NCBI RefSeq assembly: GCF_900178525.1
Contig: NZ_FXDJ01000009.1
Span: forward strand, 1,076,263-1,140,262
DNA length: 64,000 bases
DNA from: Massilibacteroides vaginae
GTDB lineage: Bacteria; Bacteroidota; Bacteroidia; Bacteroidales; Tannerellaceae
Direction of reading: 5' to 3'
A program made the position numbers and the translations under genes. The first letter of the stretch is position 1. Each line of letters opens with the position of its first letter. Below the pieces are notes generated by a model. That model was not told the origin of the DNA. It saw only the letters and a list, made by a program, of their open reading frames with translations, and did no database searches. Positions 51,896 to 60,518 of the stretch are shown one piece after another.

Positions 51896-52867
51896 ATGGT
51901 TAAGCTGCTTTTTGATTTGTTGGAATTCCTGAGGGCATGCGCGCCGTTGCTTATGTCATTGGTTGTCCTTACGTTACTATGTATTTTGTTGTCAAAGTCG
52001 ATTAGAAAGTATTCCACCGTTTATTATACCGTCTTAGGAATACCGTTTGTGTTGATCGCTATACCCGTTATCGCGCGACTTTTCGGTGTCGATATGGCAG
52101 GCTTTTCCCGAGTTCCATTTTTAGGAGAGATTATTCGGGATTATATTCACATGGCAACTTTTGGTCATCCGTTGTTGATCATTATTATGTACATGGGTGC
52201 TTTAGATATGAAAACTCCAGGTGTTAAACGATTGATGTCTATACGCAAGGAATTGTCCATTATCTCCGGGTTTGCTGTTCTGTCACATTCATTAATCCGT
52301 GTGTTGAATAATCTTCCTGCTTCGCTTACCTATTTTGCCGATCGAGATGCTTATATGGCGGGAAGAACAGTTACGAGTGAGCTGGGGGCGGGGATAACCA
52401 ATTTCAGTTTTGTGTGGGGTATTCTTTTACTGGTACTGTTTATTCCGCTTTGGGTAACTTCTTTTGATTCGATTCGCAATCGTATGGGATACAAGAAATG
52501 GAAGAAAGTTCAGAAGTGGGCCTATGTGCTGTACGCGGCACTGTTTATTCATGCTGTAGGAATTCAGGTTGGCTTCATGATGAACCCAAGAGGAGGAGGG
52601 CACGGGCAACAAAAAACCGCTGTTGAGAAAGTTGTTACGCAGGTAGCTGAAAACGGAAAAGAAGCCGTAAAACAAATGCCGCAAACGTCTGTGCAAGCTA
52701 CAAGCAAACGCACACCAACCAAAGGATTCGCGGATATAGCTGTAAGCTCGTCGACGAAGCAATATATCCACCTTTTCTCCATCCTGTTTATCTATGCGTC
52801 GTACCTGTTTCTTCGTCTGCGTAAGGCTAAAAAAGGGAAGAAAAAACGCCCTGTTTCGGTTGCCTGA
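51896..52867 (+). CDS. Heme-containing ferric reductase-like inner-membrane protein
   Basis: A 323-residue protein with about seven membrane helices. Histidines H85, H91, H131 (FAVLSHSLIRV) and H219 (LFIHAVGIQVGF) lie within or at the ends of helices and could ligate two b hemes. The segment KKWKKVQKWAYVLYAALFIH matches the MsrQ/YedZ/ferric-reductase-like fold (the W-x-x-x-x-x-x-L-x-Y-x-H pattern). Between helices 6 and 7 is a ~65-residue hydrophilic linker. Being last in a TonB receptor/DUF4374 cluster, it may reduce Fe(III) delivered from a siderophore. XusC of Bacteroides occupies this position but is, as I recall, a PepSY-type protein, so this is a variant. Confidence 0.75.
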   Translation: MVKLLFDLLEFLRACAPLLMSLVVLTLLCILLSKSIRKYSTVYYTVLGIPFVLIAIPVIARLFGVDMAGFSRVPFLGEIIRDYIHMATFGHPLLIIIMYMGALDMKTPGVKRLMSIRKELSIISGFAVLSHSLIRVLNNLPASLTYFADRDAYMAGRTVTSELGAGITNFSFVWGILLLVLFIPLWVTSFDSIRNRMGYKKWKKVQKWAYVLYAALFIHAVGIQVGFMMNPRGGGHGQQKTAVEKVVTQVAENGKEAVKQMPQTSVQATSKRTPTKGFADIAVSSSTKQYIHLFSILFIYASYLFLRLRKAKKGKKKRPVSVA

Positions 52868-52900
52868 TAAATGCTTGTTTATCAGTGCTATATAGAGGAT

Positions 52901-52981
52901 GAAAAACATAAAGGTTATTTTTCCGAAAATAACCTTTATGTTCGGAAAAATAACCTTTATGTTTTTAAAGACATTACTATG
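52901..52981 (+). repeat. Dispersed intergenic hairpin repeat, copy 4 (best conserved)
   Basis: Arm 1 (52902-52924) is the exact reverse complement of arm 3 (52944-52966) over 23 bases, and its core also pairs with arm 2 (52926-52941) over 16 bases. Two alternative stems therefore compete for the same arm. ATTACTATG follows, as at copy 2. It lies between the converging reductase-like gene and polA. Confidence 0.85.
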
Positions 52982-53023
52982 TCTTTTTTATGAGATGTTT
53001 TTTAGCGTAAAACCACAGTTCGC

Positions 53024-55789
53024 TTAATGTGCTTCCAACCAGTTTGCGCCCGATCCGCAATCTGCTATCAGCGGAACCTCCAGCTTGATTACGTTCTCCA
53101 TTTCTTCTAAGACGATTTGTTTGATTTTATCAAACTCATCCTTATAAACGTTGAAGTTTAATTCGTCATGTACTTGCAAAATCATACGGCTTTTCAGGTT
53201 TTTAGCCTGAATGCGGCGGTGTATGCGTACCATGGCTAATTTAATAATATCGGCGGCGCTACCTTGGATTGGCGCATTGATGGCGTTTCGTTCGGCATAA
53301 CCGCGCACAATCGCATTGGCAGAATTGATGTCCGGAAGGAAGCGCTTGCGTTTGAATATGGTTTCTACATAGCCTTTCTCTTTAGCTATGCGAATGCTTT
53401 CGTCCATGTATTCACGAATTTGAGGATAGGTGCGGAAATAGCCGTCTATCAGCTCCTTAGATTCGCTTCTGGCGATTGTAAGGCGTTCGGCCAGACCGAA
53501 TACGGATATGCCGTAAATGATGCCGAAATTGGCTGTTTTAGCCTTTCTGCGCATATCGCTGTTTACTTCTTTAACAGGGATGCCGTAAATTTTGGCGGCG
53601 GTTGAGGCGTGAATGTCTTCTCCGCTGCGGAATGCTTCGATCATGTGCTCGTCTTTGCTTAAATGTGCCATGATACGGAGTTCGATCTGGGAATAGTCTG
53701 CCGAGAAGAACAGGCAATCTTCGTTTTCGGGAATAAAAGCCTTCCGAATTTCACGTCCTAATGCGTCGCGAATAGGGATGTTCTGTAGATTCGGATTGGT
53801 AGAACTGAGTCTTCCCGTAGCCGCCACTGTTTGATTGAACGAGGTGTGTACTTTCCCGGTTGCCGGGTTTATTAATTGAGGCAGGGCATCGATATAGGTG
53901 CTTAACAGTTTCTTTAGTCCGCGGTACTCCAGCAGTTTGCCAACGATAGGGTGCTTTGAACGCAGCTTTTCCAACGTTTCTTCGTTGGTGCTGTAGTTTC
54001 CGGTTTTCGTTTTCTTTACTTTCTCTTCTATCTTTAGTTTGTCGAAAAGAACTTCGCCTACTTGCTTTGTGGAGTTGATATTGAACACCATGCCCGCCAG
54101 TTCGTGTATCTCTGCTTCTAATTTGATGAGCTCGGCGGTAAGTTCTTCGGAAGATTGTTTCAACGCGGCTTTGTCTAACTTTACACCGGTATATTCCATT
54201 TCCGCTAAAACAAAAACAAGTGGCATCTCTATATCTTCAAAAAGAGACTTGATACCGGCTTGCTCTATTTCGGGTGCGAAGTAGTTGCGAAGCTTCAGGG
54301 TGATATCAGCATCTTCGGCCGCGTACTCTGCAACCTGATCGATCGGTACGTGTCGCATTGACTTCTGACCTTTTCCTTTTGGACCGATCAGATCTTCGAT
54401 GGGTACTGTTTTATATTTTAAATAAGTTTCGGCCAAATAATCCATACCGTGACGAAGTTCGGGATTGAGTAAATAATGCGCGATCATTGTATCGAACAAT
54501 TTCCCCCGTACGCGAACACCGTATTTTCGGAGCACAAGAATATCGAATTTTATATTCTGACCGATCTTGGTAGAATTCAAATCTTGAAGGGCAGGGGAGA
54601 AGTACGAAATTATTTTTAGGGCTTCTTCCTTGTTGTCGGGTATCGGAACATACCAAGCCTCATTTTCCTTTACGGCAAACGATAAACCGACTAATCCGGC
54701 GGTAAGTGGGTCAACTCCGTCTGTTTCGGTGTCGAACGCAAAAAAATCATGGCTGGATAAATAGGCACCTAATTCGAGGTAAGCATCCTCATTATCAATG
54801 ATATGGTATTCGTGCGGAGTGCTTTTTAAGTCTGCGAGAGTTGAATATTCCGGAACGGTCGGGACTTCGGTCGGAAATAAATCAAAGAGCGAGCCTTGAA
54901 CTGGAGCTGTTTCGACGGGTTTTTTAGCTTCCCCTTTCATTTTGTTAATAAAAGTGCGAAACTCCAATTCGGTATAAATTTCGATGAGTCGTTCGTCGTT
55001 CGGTTTTTCCCGAACACAAGCTTTCGCGTCGAACTCTACGGGAACATCCGTTTTTATAGTAGCCAGGAATTTTGAAAAACGAATCTGCTCAACGTTTTCC
55101 TCTACCTTCTTTTTTAGCGCGCCTTTAAGTTGGTCGGTATTGGCCAATAAATTTTCTATGCTCCCAAATTGCTCTAACAATTTCTGTGCGGTTTTCTCAC
55201 CTACACCCGGACATCCCGGAATATTGTCGGAACTGTCGCCCATTAACCCGAGTAGGTCGATCACCTGATCGGTCGATGTCAATCCGTATTTTTCGAGTAC
55301 TTCTTTTTTCCCGAGTATTTCATAGTCACCACCAAACTTCGGACGATACATAAATACATGTTCGGTCACTAACTGTCCGTAGTCTTTATCCGGGGTCATC
55401 ATATAAACCTCGAATCCTTCCTTTTCGGCCAAATGAGAAATCGTTCCGATCACGTCGTCGGCCTCATACCCCTGGATTTCGAGAATCGGAATGTTGTAGG
55501 CCTTAATAATATCCTTTATATAAGGAACAGACAGGCGTATATCTTCGGGCGTTTCTTCACGCTGTGCTTTGTAATGTTCATAAGCTTCGTGACGGAAAGT
55601 AGGGCCCGACGGATCGAACCCAACCGCTATATGTGTAGGATTCTCCCGTTTGATAACGTCTTCCATACTGTTTACAAAACCGAAAATAGCGGAAGTATTG
55701 AAGCCTTTTGAATTAACCCTCGGGTTTTTAATAAAAGCATAATACGATCTGTATATGAGCGCGTAGGCATCTATGAGGAGTAATTTCAT
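53024..55789 (-). CDS. polA: DNA polymerase I
   Basis: The 921-residue protein has an N-terminal 5'-3' exonuclease (LLLIDAYALIYRSYYAF, LLGLMGDSSDNIPGCPGVGE), a 3'-5' exonuclease domain with an intact DTET motif (FFAFDTETDGVDPLTAGLVG) and the polymerase domain: FFSADYSQIELRIMAHLSKD, RRKAKTANFGIIYGIS and LQVHDELNFNV. All three parts look active. It fills gaps and removes RNA primers. It is divergent from the polyprenyl synthase gene, 102 bp apart. Its 3' end faces hairpin-repeat copy 4. Confidence 0.97.
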   Translation of the reverse strand: MKLLLIDAYALIYRSYYAFIKNPRVNSKGFNTSAIFGFVNSMEDVIKRENPTHIAVGFDPSGPTFRHEAYEHYKAQREETPEDIRLSVPYIKDIIKAYNIPILEIQGYEADDVIGTISHLAEKEGFEVYMMTPDKDYGQLVTEHVFMYRPKFGGDYEILGKKEVLEKYGLTSTDQVIDLLGLMGDSSDNIPGCPGVGEKTAQKLLEQFGSIENLLANTDQLKGALKKKVEENVEQIRFSKFLATIKTDVPVEFDAKACVREKPNDERLIEIYTELEFRTFINKMKGEAKKPVETAPVQGSLFDLFPTEVPTVPEYSTLADLKSTPHEYHIIDNEDAYLELGAYLSSHDFFAFDTETDGVDPLTAGLVGLSFAVKENEAWYVPIPDNKEEALKIISYFSPALQDLNSTKIGQNIKFDILVLRKYGVRVRGKLFDTMIAHYLLNPELRHGMDYLAETYLKYKTVPIEDLIGPKGKGQKSMRHVPIDQVAEYAAEDADITLKLRNYFAPEIEQAGIKSLFEDIEMPLVFVLAEMEYTGVKLDKAALKQSSEELTAELIKLEAEIHELAGMVFNINSTKQVGEVLFDKLKIEEKVKKTKTGNYSTNEETLEKLRSKHPIVGKLLEYRGLKKLLSTYIDALPQLINPATGKVHTSFNQTVAATGRLSSTNPNLQNIPIRDALGREIRKAFIPENEDCLFFSADYSQIELRIMAHLSKDEHMIEAFRSGEDIHASTAAKIYGIPVKEVNSDMRRKAKTANFGIIYGISVFGLAERLTIARSESKELIDGYFRTYPQIREYMDESIRIAKEKGYVETIFKRKRFLPDINSANAIVRGYAERNAINAPIQGSAADIIKLAMVRIHRRIQAKNLKSRMILQVHDELNFNVYKDEFDKIKQIVLEEMENVIKLEVPLIADCGSGANWLEAH

Positions 55790-55863
55790 TCTTTTTTAAC
55801 ACGTTTTAGTAAGACATTGTCTGGTAAAAGTAGTAAAAAAGTAGCGTACTCGATTGTTTTTGC

Positions 55864-55871
55864 TAATTTTG
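55864..55871 (+). promoter_or_regulatory. Candidate -7 element for the polyprenyl synthase gene
   Basis: TAATTTTG fits TAnnTTTG, 20 bp before the ATG at 55892, implying a leader of roughly 14 nt. No -33 TTTG at the usual spacing. Confidence 0.33.
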
Positions 55872-55891
55872 CCTCAACGTAGCGACTTAGT

Positions 55892-56866
55892 ATGGATGAG
55901 AGAAGATTAATTGAGAGGCCGGTTATTGTCGAATTTGAAAAGTTCAAGGAGGAATTTCGTTCTTCTTTGCAGAGCAACACCCCTAAACTGCAAGCTGCGA
56001 TCGAGCTTATTCTGGAATCTACAGGTAAACATGTTCGCCCGCTTTTAGTATTGCTTACCGCTAAAGCAAGTGGTAAAATTTCTGATAATACAATAAATTC
56101 GGCCGTGTTTCTGGAACTGCTACATACCGCTACACTTATCCACGACGATGTAATTGACGAAACGAAAGAGCGTAGGGGAGTACCCGCCTTAAACGCGCTA
56201 TTTGATAATCGCATCTCCGTTTTAGTTGGCGATTATGTATTGGCTACCGCTTTAATCCGTTCTACCTTCACCGGTAATATTGATGTTATCGCAATTGTTT
56301 CCAAGTTGGGAAGAGATCTTTCCGAAGGTGAAATATGGCAATTGGAAGTAGCTGATGAAATTATTATTGATGAAGCCAGTTATCTGCGTGTTATTGAAAA
56401 GAAAACAGCTACGCTATTATCGGCATGTGCTGAAATTGGAGCGATAACTGCCGGTGCAGATGCCGAAACCATTCGTATCTGCCGCGAATTCGGAACGCTT
56501 TTGGGCTATAGTTTCCAAATACGTGATGATATATTTGATTACGATAAAAACGCAAATATCGGTAAACCAACAGGAAATGATATACGGGAGGGTAAAGTAA
56601 CACTACCTTTATTATATGCCTTAAGAACGGCCGATAAAGCGATTGCAGAACGTATGACAGCTATCATCAACAAGAAGGATTTCACGGAAGAAAACATAGA
56701 CGTTCTGATTGCTTTTGCCAAGGAATATGGGGGGATAACGTATGCGGAATCCCGCATGGAATCTTATCATAATCAAGCCAAGCAATTGCTCAATCAACTT
56801 CCTCCTTCAAGTGCCAGAGAGGCGCTTGAGATACTTGCCGACTATATTATTAAAAGAAAGAAGTGA
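55892..56866 (+). CDS. Polyprenyl diphosphate synthase
   Basis: This trans-prenyltransferase extends an allylic diphosphate with isopentenyl diphosphate, making the long isoprenoid tail of menaquinone. The 324-residue protein has both Asp-rich motifs, LIHDDVIDETKERRG (first DDxxD) and FQIRDDIFDYDKN (second), plus GKHVRPLLVLLTAKA near the N-terminus. The chain length (octaprenyl or similar) cannot be fixed by eye. A hairpin terminator lies between it and deoC, which converges on it. Confidence 0.93.
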   Translation: MDERRLIERPVIVEFEKFKEEFRSSLQSNTPKLQAAIELILESTGKHVRPLLVLLTAKASGKISDNTINSAVFLELLHTATLIHDDVIDETKERRGVPALNALFDNRISVLVGDYVLATALIRSTFTGNIDVIAIVSKLGRDLSEGEIWQLEVADEIIIDEASYLRVIEKKTATLLSACAEIGAITAGADAETIRICREFGTLLGYSFQIRDDIFDYDKNANIGKPTGNDIREGKVTLPLLYALRTADKAIAERMTAIINKKDFTEENIDVLIAFAKEYGGITYAESRMESYHNQAKQLLNQLPPSSAREALEILADYIIKRKK

Positions 56867-56894
56867 CCTACACTGTATAGGTTTTACCCTACTA

Positions 56895-56945
56895 TAAGAA
56901 AGCGCGTCATTACAGGTGAGACCTACAATGACGCGCTTTTTATGT
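56895..56945. terminator. Bidirectional intrinsic terminator between prenyl synthase and deoC
   Basis: AAAGCGCGTCATT (56899-56911) is perfectly inverted at 56927-56939. The loop contains a further GGT-GAG-ACC mini-stem. The plus strand continues in TTTTTAT; the minus-strand tail is weaker (TTTCTTAT). Confidence 0.85.
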
Positions 56946-56965
56946 CGCAAAATACGTGTGTTTAA

Positions 56966-57835
56966 TTACTCACCAAGTCGATGCTCGATATCACCAACTA
57001 AACTTGAGGCTCCTATACGGAAGAGATCTTTAGTTAGCCATTCTTCGCCTAAGATTTCTTTTACAATGGAGTAGTAAATAACCGCGTCTTCGGCTGATTT
57101 TACACCGCCTGATATTTTTAATCCTATCTTACGACCGCTTACCTCATGATATGTTTTGATGACATTACAGAGTGTATAGGCGGCTTCAGGTGTAGCACCC
57201 GGAAATCCTTTTCCGGTCGATGTTTTAACAAAATCAGCACCGGAATATATGGCGAGAATAGCCGCTTTTTGAATGAATTCGGCTTTCACTAACGCGCCTG
57301 TTTCCAATATAACTTTTAGTTTGGCATTCCGGCAGGCTTCTTTGATTTCTGATATCTCTTCGGCTATCTCCTGGTAATTATCCTCCATAAAATAACCTAA
57401 GTTTAAAACGACATCTATTTCGTCGGCTCCGTTCAAAACCGCCAGACTTGTTTCCGCTATCTTAACTTCAATATATGTTTGTGAAGACGGAAATCCGGCT
57501 GATACGGCAGCAATACTAACATCCTGTGCTGTCAATGCCTGCTTTACGGTTTCGACAAATAGGGGATAGGTGCAAATCGCAGCTACATTGGGAACATCGG
57601 GGCGTGATCCCTCATAGTTATTAACCTTTTCCACTAACTTCCAGATGCTTTCCCGTGTGTCTAAGCTGGTGAGAGATGTAAGGTCGATAAAGCCATGTAT
57701 TTCCTTTAGAACATTAGCTGTCAGGTTGTTGCTTGCGTTCTTCTCTATTATCTTGTTTACTTCGTTGCTTATTTCCGCTTCTGTAGCAGGGGCCTTGAAT
57801 TTGGCAAAAGCTTCCTGGTATTTATCCATTTCCAT
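56966..57835 (-). CDS. deoC: Deoxyribose-phosphate aldolase
   Basis: DeoC cleaves 2-deoxyribose-5-phosphate into glyceraldehyde-3-phosphate and acetaldehyde in nucleoside salvage. The 289-residue TIM barrel has the Schiff-base lysine in GADFVKTSTGKGFPGATPEA, the second lysine in KIGLKISGGVKSAEDAV and the early VAAICTYPLFVETVKQAL. It is about 60 residues longer at the N-terminus than the shorter bacterial form. Its start overlaps the stop of the MazG-like gene by 14 bp, so coupled translation is likely. Confidence 0.95.
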   Translation of the reverse strand: MEMDKYQEAFAKFKAPATEAEISNEVNKIIEKNASNNLTANVLKEIHGFIDLTSLTSLDTRESIWKLVEKVNNYEGSRPDVPNVAAICTYPLFVETVKQALTAQDVSIAAVSAGFPSSQTYIEVKIAETSLAVLNGADEIDVVLNLGYFMEDNYQEIAEEISEIKEACRNAKLKVILETGALVKAEFIQKAAILAIYSGADFVKTSTGKGFPGATPEAAYTLCNVIKTYHEVSGRKIGLKISGGVKSAEDAVIYYSIVKEILGEEWLTKDLFRIGASSLVGDIEHRLGE

Positions 57836-58166
57836 TTATTTTTGAATTGTTTTTATGTCTTTCCTTATCCCGGTTTGTTTTTTTTTCGAGATTTTTTTCG
57901 AATGCCGCGGTTAAATCTACTCCGGTTTGGTTGGCAAGGCAGAGGAGTACCCACAGTACATCAGCCATTTCGTCCGGAAGATTATAGGTTTTATCGCTTT
58001 CTTTAAACGATTGTTCTCCGTAGGTACGCGCCATTACCCGCGCCAGTTCTCCGACTTCTTCCGTTAGGATGGTCATATTCGTTAACTCATTGAAATAACG
58101 CACGCCATGAGTCTTTATCCACTGATCTACTTTGTTTTGCGCTTCCTTTATTGTTAATTCTGCCAT
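57822..58166 (-). CDS. MazG-like nucleotide pyrophosphohydrolase
   Basis: A 114-residue, all-alpha protein with the EExxE...DExxD pattern of the MazG superfamily: ILTEEVGELARVMARTYGEQ and DEMADVLWVLLCLANQTGVD. It should hydrolyse nucleoside triphosphates (a house-cleaning or dCTP-like activity); the substrate is not known. It starts two bases after the dtd stop codon and overlaps deoC by 14 bp, so uvrC-dtd-mazG-deoC form a tight operon. Confidence 0.9.
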   Translation of the reverse strand: MAELTIKEAQNKVDQWIKTHGVRYFNELTNMTILTEEVGELARVMARTYGEQSFKESDKTYNLPDEMADVLWVLLCLANQTGVDLTAAFEKNLEKKTNRDKERHKNNSKINGNG

Positions 58167-58167
58167 A

Positions 58168-58620
58168 TCATTCTTTGTTTTGTGAGTCTATGAAAATGGT
58201 AACCGGACCGTCGTTGAGTAGTTCTATTTTCATGTCTGCACCAAATTCACCGGTTTGCACCGTTTTGTCTAACTGTATGCTCATCTCGTCGCAAAAAGTT
58301 TGGTATATTGGTATGGCAATATCCGGTTTGGAGGCATAAATATAAGATGGTCTGTTGCCTTTCTTCGTTGAAGCATGGAGTGTAAATTGACTAACCACCA
58401 TAATTTCTCCGCCTATATCCTTGACAGAACAATTCATCACCCCATTTTCATCGTCAAATATCCGTAAAGAGGCTATTTTCTTTGTCAGCCACTCTATATC
58501 CTGCTGAGAATCCCTGTCCTCGATCCCTAAAAGAACAAGCAGACCTTGCCCAATTTCAGATTTTACGGCTCCGTTTATCGTAACAGAGCAGTGTTGCACA
58601 CGTTGAATCACTGTTCGCAT
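58168..58620 (-). CDS. dtd: D-aminoacyl-tRNA deacylase
   Basis: Dtd removes D-amino acids (and mischarged Gly) from tRNA. The 150-residue protein carries the two signature loops, SQFTLHASTKKGNRPSY and the Gly-cis-Pro motif in LLNDGPVTIFIDS, and begins MRTVIQRVQHCSVTINGAVK. Length is normal. It starts 4 bp after uvrC ends and stops 1 bp before the MazG-like gene. Confidence 0.95.
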   Translation of the reverse strand: MRTVIQRVQHCSVTINGAVKSEIGQGLLVLLGIEDRDSQQDIEWLTKKIASLRIFDDENGVMNCSVKDIGGEIMVVSQFTLHASTKKGNRPSYIYASKPDIAIPIYQTFCDEMSIQLDKTVQTGEFGADMKIELLNDGPVTIFIDSQNKE

Positions 58621-58624
58621 ATTG

Positions 58625-60472
58625 TTATTTGCTTAAACTTTCTATCAGTAGGCGGGCTTTTGCTTCACCTATTACCTTTGTTAGTTCGTCGATATTCGCT
58701 TCACGAATCCTTTTTACGCTCTTAAACGTTCGTAAAAGTACTGTTTTTGTTTTGTCTCCAATGCCTTTAATCGTGTCTAATTCTGAGGCCGTTTGCCTTT
58801 TGCTTCGCTTGTCTTTGTGAAACGTAATAGCGAATCGGTGTACTTCGTTCTGCATTTGCTCTAGCAAATGGAAGAGCGAACTTTTTTGTACGAGTCCGAT
58901 TGGTTCCGGCGGAAATCCGAAAAGGAACTCAGATGTCCGGTGTTTTTTATCTTTGGCAAGTCCCGCAATAGGTATATTGATTTGTAGCGTGTCCTGAAGA
59001 ACCTCACGTACAACTTCCATTTGTCCTTTACCACCGTCTGTAATAATCAGGTCGGGGAGGGGAGCTTTCTCTTCCAGCAGGCGTTTATAACGACGATAAA
59101 CTACCTCTCGCATGGAGGCGTAATCGTCCGGTCCTTCAACCGTTTTAATATTATATTTACGATAGTCTTTTTTCGCTGGTTTTCCCATTTTAAAAACCAC
59201 ACAAGCCGCAACGGGATCACTACCCTGAATGTTCGAGTTGTCAAAGCATTCAATATGAATAGGCAGTTTGTCTAAATGCAGTTGTGTTTGAATTTCTTTT
59301 AGTAAACGAGTGCTTCTTTGCTCGGGGTTAAGCTTTTCGGCTTGCTTTAGTTTGTCTACTTTATATTGCTTTACGTTCATTACAGACAGGTCGAGAAGTT
59401 TCTTTTTATCACCTCTTTGGGGGATATTTATGGTTACTCCTTCCAGATTCATGTCCGGTTCAAAAGGAACAATGATCTCGCGCGCTGTGCTTTTGAAACG
59501 ACTGCGCATCTCTATTATACCCATTGCGAGCAGTTCTTCTTTAGCCTCGTCCAATTTCTTTTTGTACTCGAAAGTATAGGCTTGAACAATGGCTCCATTG
59601 CCTATATGCATATAATTAATGAAGGCGGATTTCTCGTTTTCAGCAAAAGAAAAGACATCAATATTCGTTAGCATAGGAGTAACTACAGTAGATTTCGCAC
59701 GGTAGTTTTCAATAACCTCATATTTCTCCTTAACCTTTTGAGCCTCTTCAAAGCGTAGTTCAGCCGCAAGAGCCTGCATCTCGTCGTATAAAATTTTACT
59801 AACAGTAGAAATATTACCTTTCAATATTTCCTTTATCTCGCCAATGTTCTTAAGGTATTCTTCGCTTGATTGTAAACCTTCGCACGGAGCTTTGCATCGT
59901 TTGATGTGATACTCAAGACATAGTTTGTATCTCCGTTGTGCAATAGTTTCGGGAGTAAGCGGTAGTTTGCATGTACGGATAGGATACAATTCTTTGATCA
60001 TTTGAAGCATGATCTTGGCGGTATAAAGTGAAGGGTAGGGGCCATAATATTGTGATCCGTCTCTAACAATATTTCGTGTTTGGAAAATTCTGGGAAAATA
60101 TTCATTCTTAACAACGATAGAGGGATATGTTTTATCGTCTTTTAATAAAACATTATAACGAGGCCTGTATTGTTTAATTAAGTTGTTCTCCAGAAGCAGT
60201 GCGTCTTCCTCCGTATCGACAACAAAATACTTGATGTCTCGGATCTGTTTAACGAGTACACGTGTTTTATTATTGTCGTGCTCTTTGTTGAAATAGGAGC
60301 TTACCCGCTTCTTTAAATTCTTAGCTTTGCCTACGTAAATTATTGTTCCTTTCTCGTCAAAATACTGATAGCAGCCAGGATTCTCCGGCAACACGGAAAG
60401 GATGGTTTGTATCCTTTCCTTAGTTGATAAGCTGCTAAGTTTTACTTCAGTATTTTTCTCTAACTTGTTCAT
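58625..60472 (-). CDS. uvrC: UvrABC system protein C
   Basis: UvrC makes both incisions in nucleotide excision repair. From ATG 60472 it has 615 residues: GIY-YIG nuclease (NPGCYQYFDEKGTIIYVGKA), the cysteine-bearing CKAPCEGLQSSEEYLKN segment, a UVR coiled coil (LRFEEAQKVKEKYEVIENY), the RNase H-like endonuclease domain with CFDNSNIQGSDPVAACVVF and DLIITDGGKGQM, and C-terminal HhH (ELDTIKGIGDKTKTVLLRTF). A TTG 13 codons upstream lies across a parS-like site and is rejected. Confidence 0.95.
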   Translation of the reverse strand: MNKLEKNTEVKLSSLSTKERIQTILSVLPENPGCYQYFDEKGTIIYVGKAKNLKKRVSSYFNKEHDNNKTRVLVKQIRDIKYFVVDTEEDALLLENNLIKQYRPRYNVLLKDDKTYPSIVVKNEYFPRIFQTRNIVRDGSQYYGPYPSLYTAKIMLQMIKELYPIRTCKLPLTPETIAQRRYKLCLEYHIKRCKAPCEGLQSSEEYLKNIGEIKEILKGNISTVSKILYDEMQALAAELRFEEAQKVKEKYEVIENYRAKSTVVTPMLTNIDVFSFAENEKSAFINYMHIGNGAIVQAYTFEYKKKLDEAKEELLAMGIIEMRSRFKSTAREIIVPFEPDMNLEGVTINIPQRGDKKKLLDLSVMNVKQYKVDKLKQAEKLNPEQRSTRLLKEIQTQLHLDKLPIHIECFDNSNIQGSDPVAACVVFKMGKPAKKDYRKYNIKTVEGPDDYASMREVVYRRYKRLLEEKAPLPDLIITDGGKGQMEVVREVLQDTLQINIPIAGLAKDKKHRTSEFLFGFPPEPIGLVQKSSLFHLLEQMQNEVHRFAITFHKDKRSKRQTASELDTIKGIGDKTKTVLLRTFKSVKRIREANIDELTKVIGEAKARLLIESLSK

Positions 60473-60494
60473 CTCTTGTTTCTTTCGTGGAACA

Positions 60495-60510
60495 TGTTTC
60501 ACGTGGAACA
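60495..60510 (+). promoter_or_regulatory. parS-like chromosome partitioning site
   Basis: TGTTTCACGTGGAACA differs from the widely conserved parS consensus TGTTTCACGTGAAACA at one position. It lies between uvrC and mnmG, and mnmG (gidA) neighbourhoods hold parS in several bacteria. The half-site word CGTGGAACA occurs twice, at 60486-60494 and 60502-60510, 16 bp apart. ParB would bind here to load the segregation complex. Confidence 0.75.
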
Positions 60511-60518
60511 ATCCACGA

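Noticed and set aside
55786-56214. Minus-strand frame of 142 codons opposite the polyprenyl synthase gene
   Set aside because: It is antisense to well-conserved catalytic motifs (DDxxD) of the plus-strand gene and resembles no family.
60473-60511. Upstream TTG start for uvrC
   Set aside because: It lies across the parS-like site, and the following ATG gives a standard UvrC N-terminus.
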